A DNA stretch of 44,155 nt from an uncultured Kiritimatiellota bacterium (GTDB taxonomy: Bacteria > Verrucomicrobiota > Kiritimatiellia > RFP12 > UBA1067). The position numbers and the translations under genes are program-made. Shown piece by piece: positions 32,900 through 40,499 of the stretch. Numbering within the stretch: the stretch's first letter is position 1; the number at the start of each line of letters is the position of its first letter. A model generated the notes under the pieces. It saw nothing but the letters and a program-made list of their open reading frames with translations, had not been told where the DNA came from and made no database searches. Location of the stretch: the NCBI GenBank assembly GCA_934621385.1, contig CAKTUI010000023.1:1-44155 (forward strand), written 5' to 3'.

Positions 32900-34323
32900 T
32901 AGACGTAGGCACCCTGTTTGCGTAGTGTTGTGCGCAGTTTCTCAACATTGAGATTGCGCGACAGAACCCCTTCCCGCGCAGCCAGCGCAGCGGCCGTTCC
33001 TGCGGCTTCGCCCGTCATGAAGCACGGGCCAATCAGGCGGAAAGTGTCGCACGTATCGGGCGCACCGATGCACCTCCCGGCCGCGAGCAGGTTCTCGACC
33101 CCTTCTGGGACAAGACTGCGATAGGGAACAGGGAACGCGTTATGCGGACCGTCGGCACCGAGCCAGCAGACGGTGTCGGTGGGATTCCAATTCCCCTTCA
33201 GCGCGGCACGATTCACAATGCAGCCGCTTTTCATGAGGCGCGTGGCACGGGGTCCAATCTGCGAACAGGTATTGGCAATGTAGACTTCTTCCCAGCCGGG
33301 AGTCTTGCGCATTTCCCGCACGTGATCCCACCAGAATTTGCGGTGCTGAACTTCCGCCTTCGAGAGTTCCCGAACATCGAGACCATTCCCCTTCGGGCCG
33401 AGTTGACCAAACCAGCCGCTTGACTTGTTCGCTTCATTTCCACGCGTCGGCCAGGGGCCGTCGCGGCGGATGTTGCCAGCGGAATCACGCGGCGGTTCCT
33501 TGGCGGTGATGCGGTCCATATTGGCCAGGCGCGCCACGGAACCGATTGAATGCGTAATCTGTCGATAGTCCGCCCCGGCGGCAAAAAACATATCGCCATC
33601 GCCCGTGCAGTCCACGACTTGCTTGGCGAGAATCGCCTGCCGTCCCTGCTTGGACTCAAAGACGACACCCAGCACGCGGTTGCCGTCCTGGATGACATCG
33701 ACACCCCACGAGTGAAAGAACATCTCGATGCCCGACTCGGCGACCATCTTGTCCATCAGGTACTTGGCCCCTTCCGGATCGATGGTCGGCTGCCAATGCT
33801 GACGGTTGGACGGACGCTTCGTGCTGACATCCGCCCCCAGGGCCGCCGCACGGTTCATGAACTCCTCGCAAATGCCTCGCGTCACCAATGTCCACTCGCC
33901 GCTTGCCTCGCGGCGGGAAGTCGCAAGCAAGATGAGGACCATTCCATTTGTGAAAAGCCCGCCCAAAGAACCGTACCGCTCCACAAGTGCCACCTTGACA
34001 CCCATCCGTGCGGCGGCGACAGCCGCTGCGAAACCCGCCGGGCCGCCCCCCACCACGACGACATCCGTCTCATGGAAAATCGGCACTTCACGCGCCGGCT
34101 GGAAGACCTTCCCATCCTTTATGAACGCACTCGGACCATCCGTCAGGGTATGCTCAAGGGGAAAGATGTGCTTGCCAAACCAGAGGTTGTCGGGGTCGCC
34201 GACCGAACCAGGCGGCAACCGCCCGGACATGGAGACGTACTCGTCGCCAAGGGCTGCGCCCGAGGCGAGACCTGCCGCACCCAGTCCAAGTTTCTTCAAG
34301 AATTCACGCTTCGTGATTTGCAT
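32899..34323 (-). CDS. Exported FAD-dependent oxidoreductase
   Basis: 474 residues. The N-terminus TKREFLKKLGLGAAGLASGAALG is Tat-like but has Lys-Arg instead of Arg-Arg and no lipobox. FAD domain: TDVVVVGGGPAGFAAAVAAARMGVKVALVERYGSLGGL, VVDCTGDGDMFFAAGADYR, and C-terminal RSLVPEGVENLLAAGRCIGAPDTCDTFRLIGPCFMTGEAAGTAAALA. It belongs to the PF12831-like group also seen at 17438, but without that protein's N-terminal beta domain. Probably oxidises a sugar-like substrate outside the cytoplasm. Ribosome site GGAGAAAAG. Coupled to rarA, a functionally unrelated DNA-repair gene. Confidence 0.87.
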   Translation of the reverse strand: MQITKREFLKKLGLGAAGLASGAALGDEYVSMSGRLPPGSVGDPDNLWFGKHIFPLEHTLTDGPSAFIKDGKVFQPAREVPIFHETDVVVVGGGPAGFAAAVAAARMGVKVALVERYGSLGGLFTNGMVLILLATSRREASGEWTLVTRGICEEFMNRAAALGADVSTKRPSNRQHWQPTIDPEGAKYLMDKMVAESGIEMFFHSWGVDVIQDGNRVLGVVFESKQGRQAILAKQVVDCTGDGDMFFAAGADYRQITHSIGSVARLANMDRITAKEPPRDSAGNIRRDGPWPTRGNEANKSSGWFGQLGPKGNGLDVRELSKAEVQHRKFWWDHVREMRKTPGWEEVYIANTCSQIGPRATRLMKSGCIVNRAALKGNWNPTDTVCWLGADGPHNAFPVPYRSLVPEGVENLLAAGRCIGAPDTCDTFRLIGPCFMTGEAAGTAAALAAREGVLSRNLNVEKLRTTLRKQGAYV

Positions 34324-34348
34324 GGCTTTTCTCCAACATTGCCCCTAA

Positions 34349-34357
34349 ATTATACCA
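34349..34357 (-). promoter_or_regulatory. Extended -10 promoter of the FAD oxidoreductase-rarA operon
   Basis: TGGTATAAT on the minus strand, preceded by TTTA. A CCCCCGA word lies 16 bases upstream, as it does at 35660. The leader to ATG 34323 is about 20 bases with a ribosome site. Confidence 0.65.
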
Positions 34358-34485
34358 TAAATTCGATTGTTCGGGGGCTTGGCGGCGGCTTCTCCGCCCC
34401 GAATGCGGCGGCGGTCTCGCGATGCTTTCCACAGGACGACAACAGGCTGGACTGGAACGCGGCAGACTGAAGCGCCGCGCCTACG

Positions 34486-34565
34486 ATGATACGCACGACA
34501 AGTCCGACTCGTGCGCATCCCAGACATCTGTCGTGCGCACCACGGAACGCCGCGATGCGCACGAG
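34486..34565. repeat. Four-unit palindrome array with exact 22-bp period
   Basis: Units at 34486 (ATGATACGCACGAC), 34508 (CTCGTGCGCATCCC), 34530 (GTCGTGCGCACCAC) and 34552 (GCGATGCGCACGAG). Core RTRCGCAY is centred on CG in each. It lies 130-210 bp upstream of the promoter at 34354. The rest of 34358-34608 has no gene. Confidence 0.7.
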
Positions 34566-34608
34566 CGGGAGCGCGACACTGCCCTTTGCAGCCGCCTGCC
34601 GCTCTTTC

Positions 34609-35589
34609 TCAATACTTCTCGATGACGGACTGACGCAGGCGATTGAACTCGTCCTCGCTAATCAGTCCGTTCTTGCGCAAGTCCGCAAGTTCCTCAAGTT
34701 TCTGCTTGATTGAGGACGGCTTCTCGACCGCAACGGGCCGTGCCTGCCGCTCCGTCCTCCGCTCCCGTGCGGCGGCCGAGACCTCCCGCGTCGCCCTGAC
34801 AAAGTTCTCAATCTCCCCATCACTCGCTTCATTCACTACGGCAATGTACTCCTTGCCCTGAACATTGATTGCCAGGGCCCGCGTCTTTGCCGAAAGAGCG
34901 ACTACAAGCGAAATAACACATCCGAAGAGTGCGACAGCAATGAGGCCACCAACACTGCCACCAGCAACACACAATACGCCAAGTAATACAAACACTATCA
35001 CAATTGCAGCCGCAAACCCTAATGCTGTCGGATCTGTGACCGCACGAACGGCGATGGAGTTCACATTCGCCACATCCGCCTCAAAGGATTCAGACGAAAA
35101 GGTCTTGGCATTCTGTAGAATCTTGAGATTACCCCAAATCTTCTCCTCCGACAGCGCGAGCGAACTGCTTGAAAGACTGCCATTGACCGCCAGACTGTAA
35201 AGATAGTTCGTTCCGATGTGCGCAATAACCTCCTCTTCGCCACCGTCATTTTCTTGGACCATTTTCTGGACCATTTCCTCTAACATATCCCGAACCTTTT
35301 TGTCGCTCGTCTGTTTTGCATCCAGGAATTGAGCGCTCTCCCGGATGCCGCTTCCGTTCGGCGTTCGCACATAAAAAGAAAACCTCTCTTCATGTTCCAC
35401 GCGAGGCCCTGAGATTGCCCTAATAGAAATACGAAGAGAGGAAACGCTTATGCGTTCCTCTGCAAGGTACCGCCTATCAGTGAAATTTCTCAGGTTTCGC
35501 GTGACGATCGCTTTGCAGTTGCAAATTGACTTTCGGTATCCGAGGGTGGACGCGGCAGTCAGCGCAGATGTCGTCGCCAGACTCTCCAA
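34609..35589 (-). CDS. Two-helix membrane protein with C-terminal SHOCT domain
   Basis: 326 residues from TTG 35589; an in-frame TAG lies 6 codons upstream (35604-35606) and no ATG is available until far inside, so the start is uncertain. Residues ~1-170 have no recognised domain. Two membrane helices at about 193-235 (ALGFAAAIVIVFVLLGVLCVAGG, GLIAVALFGCVISLVVALSA). A soluble region (TRALAINVQGKEYIAVVN) follows, and the last 35 residues (IKQKLEELADLRKNGLISEDEFNRLRQSVIEKY) are a SHOCT domain, a short oligomerisation or recruitment helix pair. AT-richer than neighbours. Function unknown. Confidence 0.75.
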   Translation of the reverse strand: MESLATTSALTAASTLGYRKSICNCKAIVTRNLRNFTDRRYLAEERISVSSLRISIRAISGPRVEHEERFSFYVRTPNGSGIRESAQFLDAKQTSDKKVRDMLEEMVQKMVQENDGGEEEVIAHIGTNYLYSLAVNGSLSSSSLALSEEKIWGNLKILQNAKTFSSESFEADVANVNSIAVRAVTDPTALGFAAAIVIVFVLLGVLCVAGGSVGGLIAVALFGCVISLVVALSAKTRALAINVQGKEYIAVVNEASDGEIENFVRATREVSAAARERRTERQARPVAVEKPSSIKQKLEELADLRKNGLISEDEFNRLRQSVIEKY

Positions 35590-35659
35590 ATCAGTTCCCG
35601 GACTCTATCGCTCCCCCACATCGCGGCAGTTGATGCCCCCTTTGCAAGAGAACGAAGGT

Positions 35660-35668
35660 ATTATACCA
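35660..35668 (-). promoter_or_regulatory. Extended -10 promoter of the SHOCT-protein gene
   Basis: TGGTATAAT on the minus strand, preceded by GGCGGTTTTA; CCCCCGA 16 bases upstream matches the promoter at 34349. A leader of ~65 bases would precede TTG 35589. Confidence 0.6.
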
Positions 35669-35785
35669 TAAAACCGCCTGCTCGGGGGTTTGCTCGAAGC
35701 TGTCGCTCGGTCTCGGCTTCCACGGTTGCGCTCACCTCTCGCGCCCGAGACGAAGGACAGGCCGCCCACAGGCCGGAACGCGGCA

Positions 35786-35828
35786 GAATGGTTTTGCCGG
35801 CCTGCCGTCCGGCAGGCTTCGGCCATTC
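35786..35828. repeat. Large imperfect hairpin
   Basis: Core GCCTGCCG-TC-CGGCAGGC (35800-35817) is perfect; outer arms GAATGG (35786-35791) and CCATTC (35823-35828) also pair. It is 120 bp upstream of the SHOCT-gene promoter and 130 bp downstream of the 35954 gene, so it could be a terminator without U tract or a regulatory palindrome. Otherwise 35669-35953 has no gene. Confidence 0.55.
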
Positions 35829-35953
35829 AGACTGCCACGCTGCGCCTTCACAACGTCTACGAGGCGCGTCTGATTTCGAACCACGGAAACGGCGCGGCGG
35901 TTGGCGGGATTCGCGGCAAAACGAGCAGGCGGAGACACCCGGTCTTGCCATGC

Positions 35954-36286
35954 TCACATCGAAAGCAACAAGTCCTGAAAAGTGATGGCAAACAGACCCA
36001 CCTCGGCACCCGAAGCGGCAAACCGCCCCTTCACCGTGGCGACGAGTCCAGATGGCGCAAGCCATTGCATTCGCATTCGCTCCAATTCCTCAACCGAAAA
36101 CGACGGCTCCATCCGTCCATTCTCAATGGGGTGGTTCGGCTCACCGTCGGGCTGCCAGCGGCACCTCAACAGACAGGAGGCCGAATACTCCACGGGTTGC
36201 ATCCGGACTTTCACCTGAAACAGGACCTCCGCAAGCGCAAGGGACAACATCAGCATTCCCACAAGGAATCGAACTTGACGCTTCAC
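35954..36286 (-). CDS. Small exported or membrane-anchored protein, unknown
   Basis: 110 residues from GTG 36286, which overlaps the upstream stop (GTGA) and has GGAGGGG before it. A hydrophobic N-terminal segment (about 7-20, FLVGMLMLSLALAEVLF) is a signal or anchor. The rest contains two Cys (SCLLRC), Met and Trp and no known motif. Third gene of the 37438-35954 operon, so it probably works with the lipoprotein before it in the envelope. Family not recognised. Confidence 0.6.
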   Translation of the reverse strand: MKRQVRFLVGMLMLSLALAEVLFQVKVRMQPVEYSASCLLRCRWQPDGEPNHPIENGRMEPSFSVEELERMRMQWLAPSGLVATVKGRFAASGAEVGLFAITFQDLLLSM

Positions 36287-37128
36287 CACTGCCCCTCCTG
36301 TTGCGCCTCCTGCCTTTCGGCATTTCCCCACTCCTCGTCCTGCCACTTGGGCGTGTACCCAACCTTGACAAGAGCCCCGGCGATTGCCCGCGCCATTCGA
36401 ACAGAGCCCTCACTCGTGATTCCGTTCCCGGGATTGACAACATCCGCAAGCCTCGTGGCGCGAAGGGCCTCCCACCGAATGCCCAGCCGCGTAAACCCAT
36501 CCGGCGACTCGATTTGGCGAATCCACTCGGACAGGAATCCGTCCGCCAGTTCCTCAAGATCCGCCCGCGCCTCGGCATGGAACTTCTCCTTGTAACGCCG
36601 GAGCAAGGAGTAGACCTGCGGCTCGATGTCCGCCTGTGCAAGGAAATTCTTTCGTCGTCCGTACAGGGCCGCATAAAAGCGCGCAACCTCAAGCCCCGAA
36701 CGGATGAACCGCACGAATTCCGAGGCATCCGAAAAGTCAAGCGTTTCGTCCGCGAACAGGAATGTCCTTCTGAAGACGGCCAGAGGGGTCTCCGCCTCCC
36801 TCTTGGCGGACCAGGCCAGGTCGTCGTTCGTTGCGGGGAACTCCCCGATGATTCGCCGAATCTCATTCGTGTCTCGCCGCTCATAGGCATGCGCAAGTTC
36901 CGCGTACTTCGACTTCAGCGTATCGCACTCGGCCTGCGACAGGGTGTTTCCTCTCGGCAGAAGGCTTGAGTAAAGTTCCCCCCGTTGCACAAGGCCCCGT
37001 CCCTCATCCTTTGGCGGCGGCTCTTCATGATGGCAACCGAACCCCCAGCAAACCTGGACGACGACAACGAGTACCACGATTTCGAGGACCTTGTTCCAAA
37101 ACATTTCGGGCATACGCTTGACCATCAT
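36283..37128 (-). CDS. Lipoprotein, helical, unknown function
   Basis: 281 residues from ATG 37128 (or 37125), overlapping the stop of the frameshifted upstream frame. Signal peptide with Cys in WGFGCHHE at about residue 26, a plausible lipobox variant. The mature part is mainly helical (SKYAELAHAYERRDTNEIRRIIGEFPATND, EIARFYAALYGRRKNFLAQADIEPQVYSLLRRYKEKFHAEARADLEELADGFLSEW-like), ending in a Gln/Glu/Trp-rich tail. No catalytic motif is seen. Middle gene of a three-gene envelope operon. Confidence 0.7.
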   Translation of the reverse strand: MMVKRMPEMFWNKVLEIVVLVVVVQVCWGFGCHHEEPPPKDEGRGLVQRGELYSSLLPRGNTLSQAECDTLKSKYAELAHAYERRDTNEIRRIIGEFPATNDDLAWSAKREAETPLAVFRRTFLFADETLDFSDASEFVRFIRSGLEVARFYAALYGRRKNFLAQADIEPQVYSLLRRYKEKFHAEARADLEELADGFLSEWIRQIESPDGFTRLGIRWEALRATRLADVVNPGNGITSEGSVRMARAIAGALVKVGYTPKWQDEEWGNAERQEAQQEGQW

Positions 37129-37438
37129 TCCTTTGTCACCACTCCTTTCGTGCGCCACCGACTTCGCGTCAGCCTATAGCCGAACTTCTGGACAGACGAT
37201 GTGCCATTCGATTCAATTGTGAAGACCTGCAAGTAAGCATCCTCCGCTCCACCCCGTTCGACCGCGCGAGGAAGCCCCCGGACGGGTACAGCACCAGCTG
37301 CGCCGAGACCGACGCGGGCGCGGCGGACCGCCGGAGGGGCGGGCGCTTCGTCGAGCCGTGCAGGACGAGGGCGAGCGCAAGCGCCGCGACACACCCGCGC
37401 CCCGCCGCCGTCACCGCACTCTGGACTGCCCCGCTCAT
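37125..37438 (-). pseudogene. Frameshifted small exported protein gene
   Basis: ATG 37438 follows a TAAAAT -10 by 10 bases and opens MSGAVQSAVTAAGRGCVAALALALVLHG, a signal-like start, continuing ...GGFLARSNG. After the GGGG run at about 37258-37261 the plausible protein sequence moves to another frame: GGAEDAYLQVFTIESNGTSSVQKFGYRLTRSRWR, ending TGA 37127-37125 exactly at the next gene's ATG. Adding one G to the run joins them into a ~104-residue protein. Without it the first frame runs on to 37169. This may be a true mutation, programmed slippage or a sequencing error. Function unknown. Confidence 0.6.
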
Positions 37439-37448
37439 GGATGCGGAT

Positions 37449-37457
37449 ATTTTACCA
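37449..37457 (-). promoter_or_regulatory. Extended -10 promoter of the envelope operon
   Basis: TGGTAAAAT on the minus strand. The ATG at 37438 is 10 bases downstream without a ribosome site, so the leader would be 2-4 bases. AACGCGGCAG (37479-37488), also present upstream of 34354 and 35665, lies just above. Confidence 0.55.
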
Positions 37458-37554
37458 CAATCGGGAGCGTCATGAAATAACGCGGCAGTTTGGGATAACC
37501 ACGGAAAATTGCAAAGCCGAATGGTCGGCAAAAGCGAAAGCGGCTGCGCACCCT

Positions 37555-37876
37555 CGCGTCGGCATGAATCGACGCGGAAATGCCCATCACAAACGGGGTT
37601 TTTGACGATTATAGGAGGTGGATAGGCCCGTCGCCACGGGCGGAGACAGGCATCGCGACGGGAAAACACCTTAGTCCTTTGATGAAAGCACCTTAGTCCT
37701 TTCCCTTCGCGATGCCCACCTCGACCCGTTGGGATGCGCATCCCAACCCGTTCCCTTCGGCAAGACTCGCGCCCCTGATGGGCATCTCTCAACGCACTCG
37801 TTGGCATTTCCCATCGTTTTGATGCCGCGAATACGCTGTGATGTGCCCCGCGAATGGCTCATCCCGAGCCATCAGG
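37555..37876. repeat. Long degenerate palindrome array, 22-bp period
   Basis: In a strict 22-base register, 14-base units occur at 37555 (CGCGTCGGCATGAA), 37577 (GAAATGCCCATCAC), 37643 (GAGACAGGCATCGC), 37665 and 37687 (AACACCTTAGTCCT, AGCACCTTAGTCCT), 37709 (GCGATGCCCACCTC), 37731 (GGGATGCGCATCCC), 37775 (CTGATGGGCATCTC), 37797 and 37819. Units at 37599, 37621, 37753, 37841 and 37863 are weaker. GTTGGGATGCGCATCCCAAC (37728-37747) is a perfect palindrome. It fills the gap between the EamA gene end and the envelope operon promoter; no gene is seen in it. Confidence 0.7.
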
Positions 37877-37905
37877 TTTTGGAAGGGAAAATCAACAGAA
37901 GCCAG

Positions 37906-38787
37906 TCAGCCCCCTATGCACAGGAAGATGACACCCGTGACGATGACAAGAAGAGCTATCCCCTTCCGCAGGAGATTCGTCTCGTGAAAGAGATGTGCCC
38001 CCAAGACAAATGTGATTACGACCGAGAATCGCCGCAAGAGCGAGCAGGCCGAAATCGGCACATTCGGGAGCGCAAGTCCATTGAAATAAAGCCAGTCGGC
38101 GGCCGTCAGCAAGATTCCCACAAACGGAATCGTCCATCGCCATTCGAAGCGATCGTGCGAAAGCCCCATGATTCGTCCCGAAAGGAGAAAAAGTCCATAG
38201 CAGACAACGAGAAAAACCTGGAACCAGAATTGCGTCGCCTCGACCGGCGCACCGGCGACCTGGAAGACATACTTGTCAAACACGGCCGAAACCGCCGAGA
38301 AGAACGCTCCTGCAAAGGCACACCAGATGGCCCGGTTGCGGAGGAAGTCAATGCCCTCGTGCTTCCCCGCCCATGAGAAGACAAAATAGCCGAAAAAGAC
38401 GAGCAGCATACCAATCGCCTGAATGATGCCGGGCATTTCCCCATAGAGGAAGAAGGCCACGACGAAGACGAGCGCCGGCGCACTCGCCCGAATTGGCGTC
38501 GCAATTGAAATGGGCAGCGTCCGAAGTCCCTTGAACGTGAATATCCACGAGACGGAGACAATCAAGGACTTCAGGGCCGCCAGGACAAGGACGCGTCCGC
38601 CCGGTGAGAGCATCGCCGCGAGATCGCCCCGAAGGGACACGGTCGAGACGAATGCCGCGCACCCGAAGGACGTCGAGCACAGCAGGACGGGAAGAACTGC
38701 ATTCGAGCGGACGCTCGCCTTTTTCGCAAGGTCATAGAGGGCGAGGAAGAAGGCACTCGCCAGAATCCAAATCGTCCAGGTTGCCAC
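37906..38787 (-). CDS. EamA/DMT-family membrane transporter
   Basis: 293 residues with ten hydrophobic helices and the two EamA halves. Conserved EamA features: FKGLRTLPISIATPIRASAPALVFVVAFFLYGEMPG at the end of the first half, and PNVPISACSLLRRFSVVITFVLGAHLFHETNLLRKGIALLVIVTGVIFL at the end of the second. The family exports or imports metabolites such as amino acids and sugars across the inner membrane. The substrate is unknown. It starts 2 bases after the HNH gene stop, so it ends the lysA-miaB-HNH-EamA run. Confidence 0.88.
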   Translation of the reverse strand: MATWTIWILASAFFLALYDLAKKASVRSNAVLPVLLCSTSFGCAAFVSTVSLRGDLAAMLSPGGRVLVLAALKSLIVSVSWIFTFKGLRTLPISIATPIRASAPALVFVVAFFLYGEMPGIIQAIGMLLVFFGYFVFSWAGKHEGIDFLRNRAIWCAFAGAFFSAVSAVFDKYVFQVAGAPVEATQFWFQVFLVVCYGLFLLSGRIMGLSHDRFEWRWTIPFVGILLTAADWLYFNGLALPNVPISACSLLRRFSVVITFVLGAHLFHETNLLRKGIALLVIVTGVIFLCIGG

Positions 38788-38789
38788 GG

Positions 38790-39101
38790 TTAGTCCTCAG
38801 GTGCATCCGCCGTCGGGAAGAGCTTGTCGAGAATCTGCTCGGCGGGCGTGTAGGCCTTCTTGCGGGAGTTGCAGTCCTTGCAGCACGGGACGCAGTTGCC
38901 GCGTGTCGACCGTCCGCCGCGAGCGACGGGAATCACGTGATCCAGCGTCAGGTTCTCCGCACCGACCTTCCGATGGCAATAGTGGCAGACACCGGCGGCA
39001 ATCTGTGCCTTCCACCAGTCCGTCGCCCGCAATTCCCGCGCCCGCGCGCGCTCACGCTTCACATGAACGGGGTCGGGATTTAAGTCCAACCAGTCCTCCA
39101 T
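38790..39101 (-). CDS. HNH endonuclease-like protein
   Basis: 103 residues from ATG 39101 just after the miaB stop; a GTG at 39125 inside miaB is the alternative. The zinc/HNH pattern is complete: CHYCHRKVG, LDHVIPVARGG with the catalytic DH, then NCVPCCKDCNSRK. Stand-alone HNH proteins of this size nick DNA and occur in repair, defence or mobile elements; none can be assigned here. Sits inside a housekeeping run between miaB and an EamA transporter, so it is more likely a resident gene than a phage remnant. Confidence 0.85.
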   Translation of the reverse strand: MEDWLDLNPDPVHVKRERARARELRATDWWKAQIAAGVCHYCHRKVGAENLTLDHVIPVARGGRSTRGNCVPCCKDCNSRKKAYTPAEQILDKLFPTADAPED

Positions 39102-39105
39102 CTCG

Positions 39106-40497
39106 TCACGCCCTTTCCGCGTCACTCGCCACGAGTTGCCCGATGAGAATCTGCGGATGGGCCTCGCAAATCTTCACGCGGACGAGCGAACCGACCGGCG
39201 GCTTTGCGGCATCCGCCGGCGAGTCCCAGACGACGATGCGATTGCCGCCGTCCCGACCGCTCATCCGTTCGCGATTTCGCTTGCTCGGCCCTTCCACCAT
39301 CACTTCGCGCACCGTTCCGACCAATCGCTCATTCCGCCGCTGGCCGCGGCACTCCTGATCCGCCAACAGCACCTGGTCGCGGCGTTCCTTTTCCGCCGTC
39401 GGGACATCATCCGGCAACGCGGCACTACGTGTCCCCGGGCGCGGCGAATACTTGAAGATGAACGAGTTGTCGAACCCGGCCTCCTCCATCAGCGAACGCG
39501 TCGCCTCGAAGTCGGCCTCCGTCTCACCCGGATACCCGACGATGACATCCGTCGTCACCGAAAACTCCGCGTCCAGTGCACGAAGCTTGGCGACAGCCGC
39601 CAGGTACTCCGCCCGCGTGTAATGCCGCCCCATCTCAAGAAGGATGCGGTCGCTGCCGGACTGAACGGGCAGGTGCAGGTGGCGGCAGACCTTCGGGAAC
39701 TCCCGATAGGCTCGAATCAGTTCATCCGTGCATCCCTTCGGATGGGCGGACGTAAAGCGAATGCGCTTGATGCCCGGAATGGCGGAGAGGGCCTCCAGCA
39801 GGCGCGGAAAGGCCTCGGTGTAGCCGCCCGGACTTGGCAAATCCGCCGCGTCCCACGCCGGATTCCTTACGCCGTAGCGAAGGACGCTCTGCCCGAGAAG
39901 ACACACCTCCTTCACACCGTGCGCGGCCAGTGCCTTCACTTCGGCCACGACTTCCCGCGCCGGACGCGAGTACTCGTGCCCGCGAACATCCGGGACAATA
40001 CAGTAGCTGCAGCGGTTGTCGCATCCGACCAGAATCGTGACGAACGCCTGAAAGGCCGCCGCTCCCGACGCGGGCGCGGCAAATGTGTGCGCATCAAGGC
40101 CCGCCGGAACGGCATCCTCGCCCACATCGAGAATGCGCTCGCGGCGCTTTTCAAGCCGATTGCGCATAACCTTCTCAACGATGCGCGGAATCATCCCCAC
40201 CGCGCGCGGGCCAACGGCAAAGTCAAGCCGCGGCAACTTCTTGAAGACCTCCTCCCCAAGACGCTTGACCGCACAGCCCATCAGGCCGGTCACCTTGCCG
40301 GCAGCAATCAGGTTCCCCGTCTTGCCGACGGCCTTTTCCTCGGCCTTCTGGCGCACGGTGCAGCTGTTGACGATGACGAGTTCGGCGGACTTCTCGTCCG
40401 CAGCCTTCTCGTGCCCGGCGGCCAAGAGGAGCGCCTCGACGGCCTCGGAGTCGCGCACGTTCATCTGACAGCCGTAGGTATGAATCAGAAACTTCAT
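39106..40497 (-). CDS. miaB: tRNA-2-methylthio-N6-dimethylallyladenosine synthase
   Basis: 463 residues, the family size. N-terminal UPF0004 domain with Cys10 (THTYGCQMNV-like IHTYGCQMNV), Cys46 (NSCTVRQKAEEK) and Cys75 (GLMGC) for the auxiliary cluster; radical SAM motif CDNRCSYC (Cys159, 163, 166); LPVQSGSDRILLEMGRHYT and a C-terminal TRAM domain (VGTVREVMVEGPSKRN...GSLVRVKI). The usual LLGQNVN is LLGQSVL here, a mild deviation. It methylthiolates i6A37 of tRNAs. Two bases separate it from the lysA stop. Confidence 0.95.
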   Translation of the reverse strand: MKFLIHTYGCQMNVRDSEAVEALLLAAGHEKAADEKSAELVIVNSCTVRQKAEEKAVGKTGNLIAAGKVTGLMGCAVKRLGEEVFKKLPRLDFAVGPRAVGMIPRIVEKVMRNRLEKRRERILDVGEDAVPAGLDAHTFAAPASGAAAFQAFVTILVGCDNRCSYCIVPDVRGHEYSRPAREVVAEVKALAAHGVKEVCLLGQSVLRYGVRNPAWDAADLPSPGGYTEAFPRLLEALSAIPGIKRIRFTSAHPKGCTDELIRAYREFPKVCRHLHLPVQSGSDRILLEMGRHYTRAEYLAAVAKLRALDAEFSVTTDVIVGYPGETEADFEATRSLMEEAGFDNSFIFKYSPRPGTRSAALPDDVPTAEKERRDQVLLADQECRGQRRNERLVGTVREVMVEGPSKRNRERMSGRDGGNRIVVWDSPADAAKPPVGSLVRVKICEAHPQILIGQLVASDAERA

Positions 40498-40499
40498 CG

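Noticed and set aside
35690..36969. Plus-strand frames of about 300 codons
   Set aside because: They run antisense to the minus-strand envelope operon, lack ribosome sites and show Ser/Pro/Arg-rich translation.
37555..37876. CRISPR array
   Set aside because: The units are degenerate palindromes with an 8-base gap; there are no identical direct repeats, no 25-40 base spacers and no cas genes.
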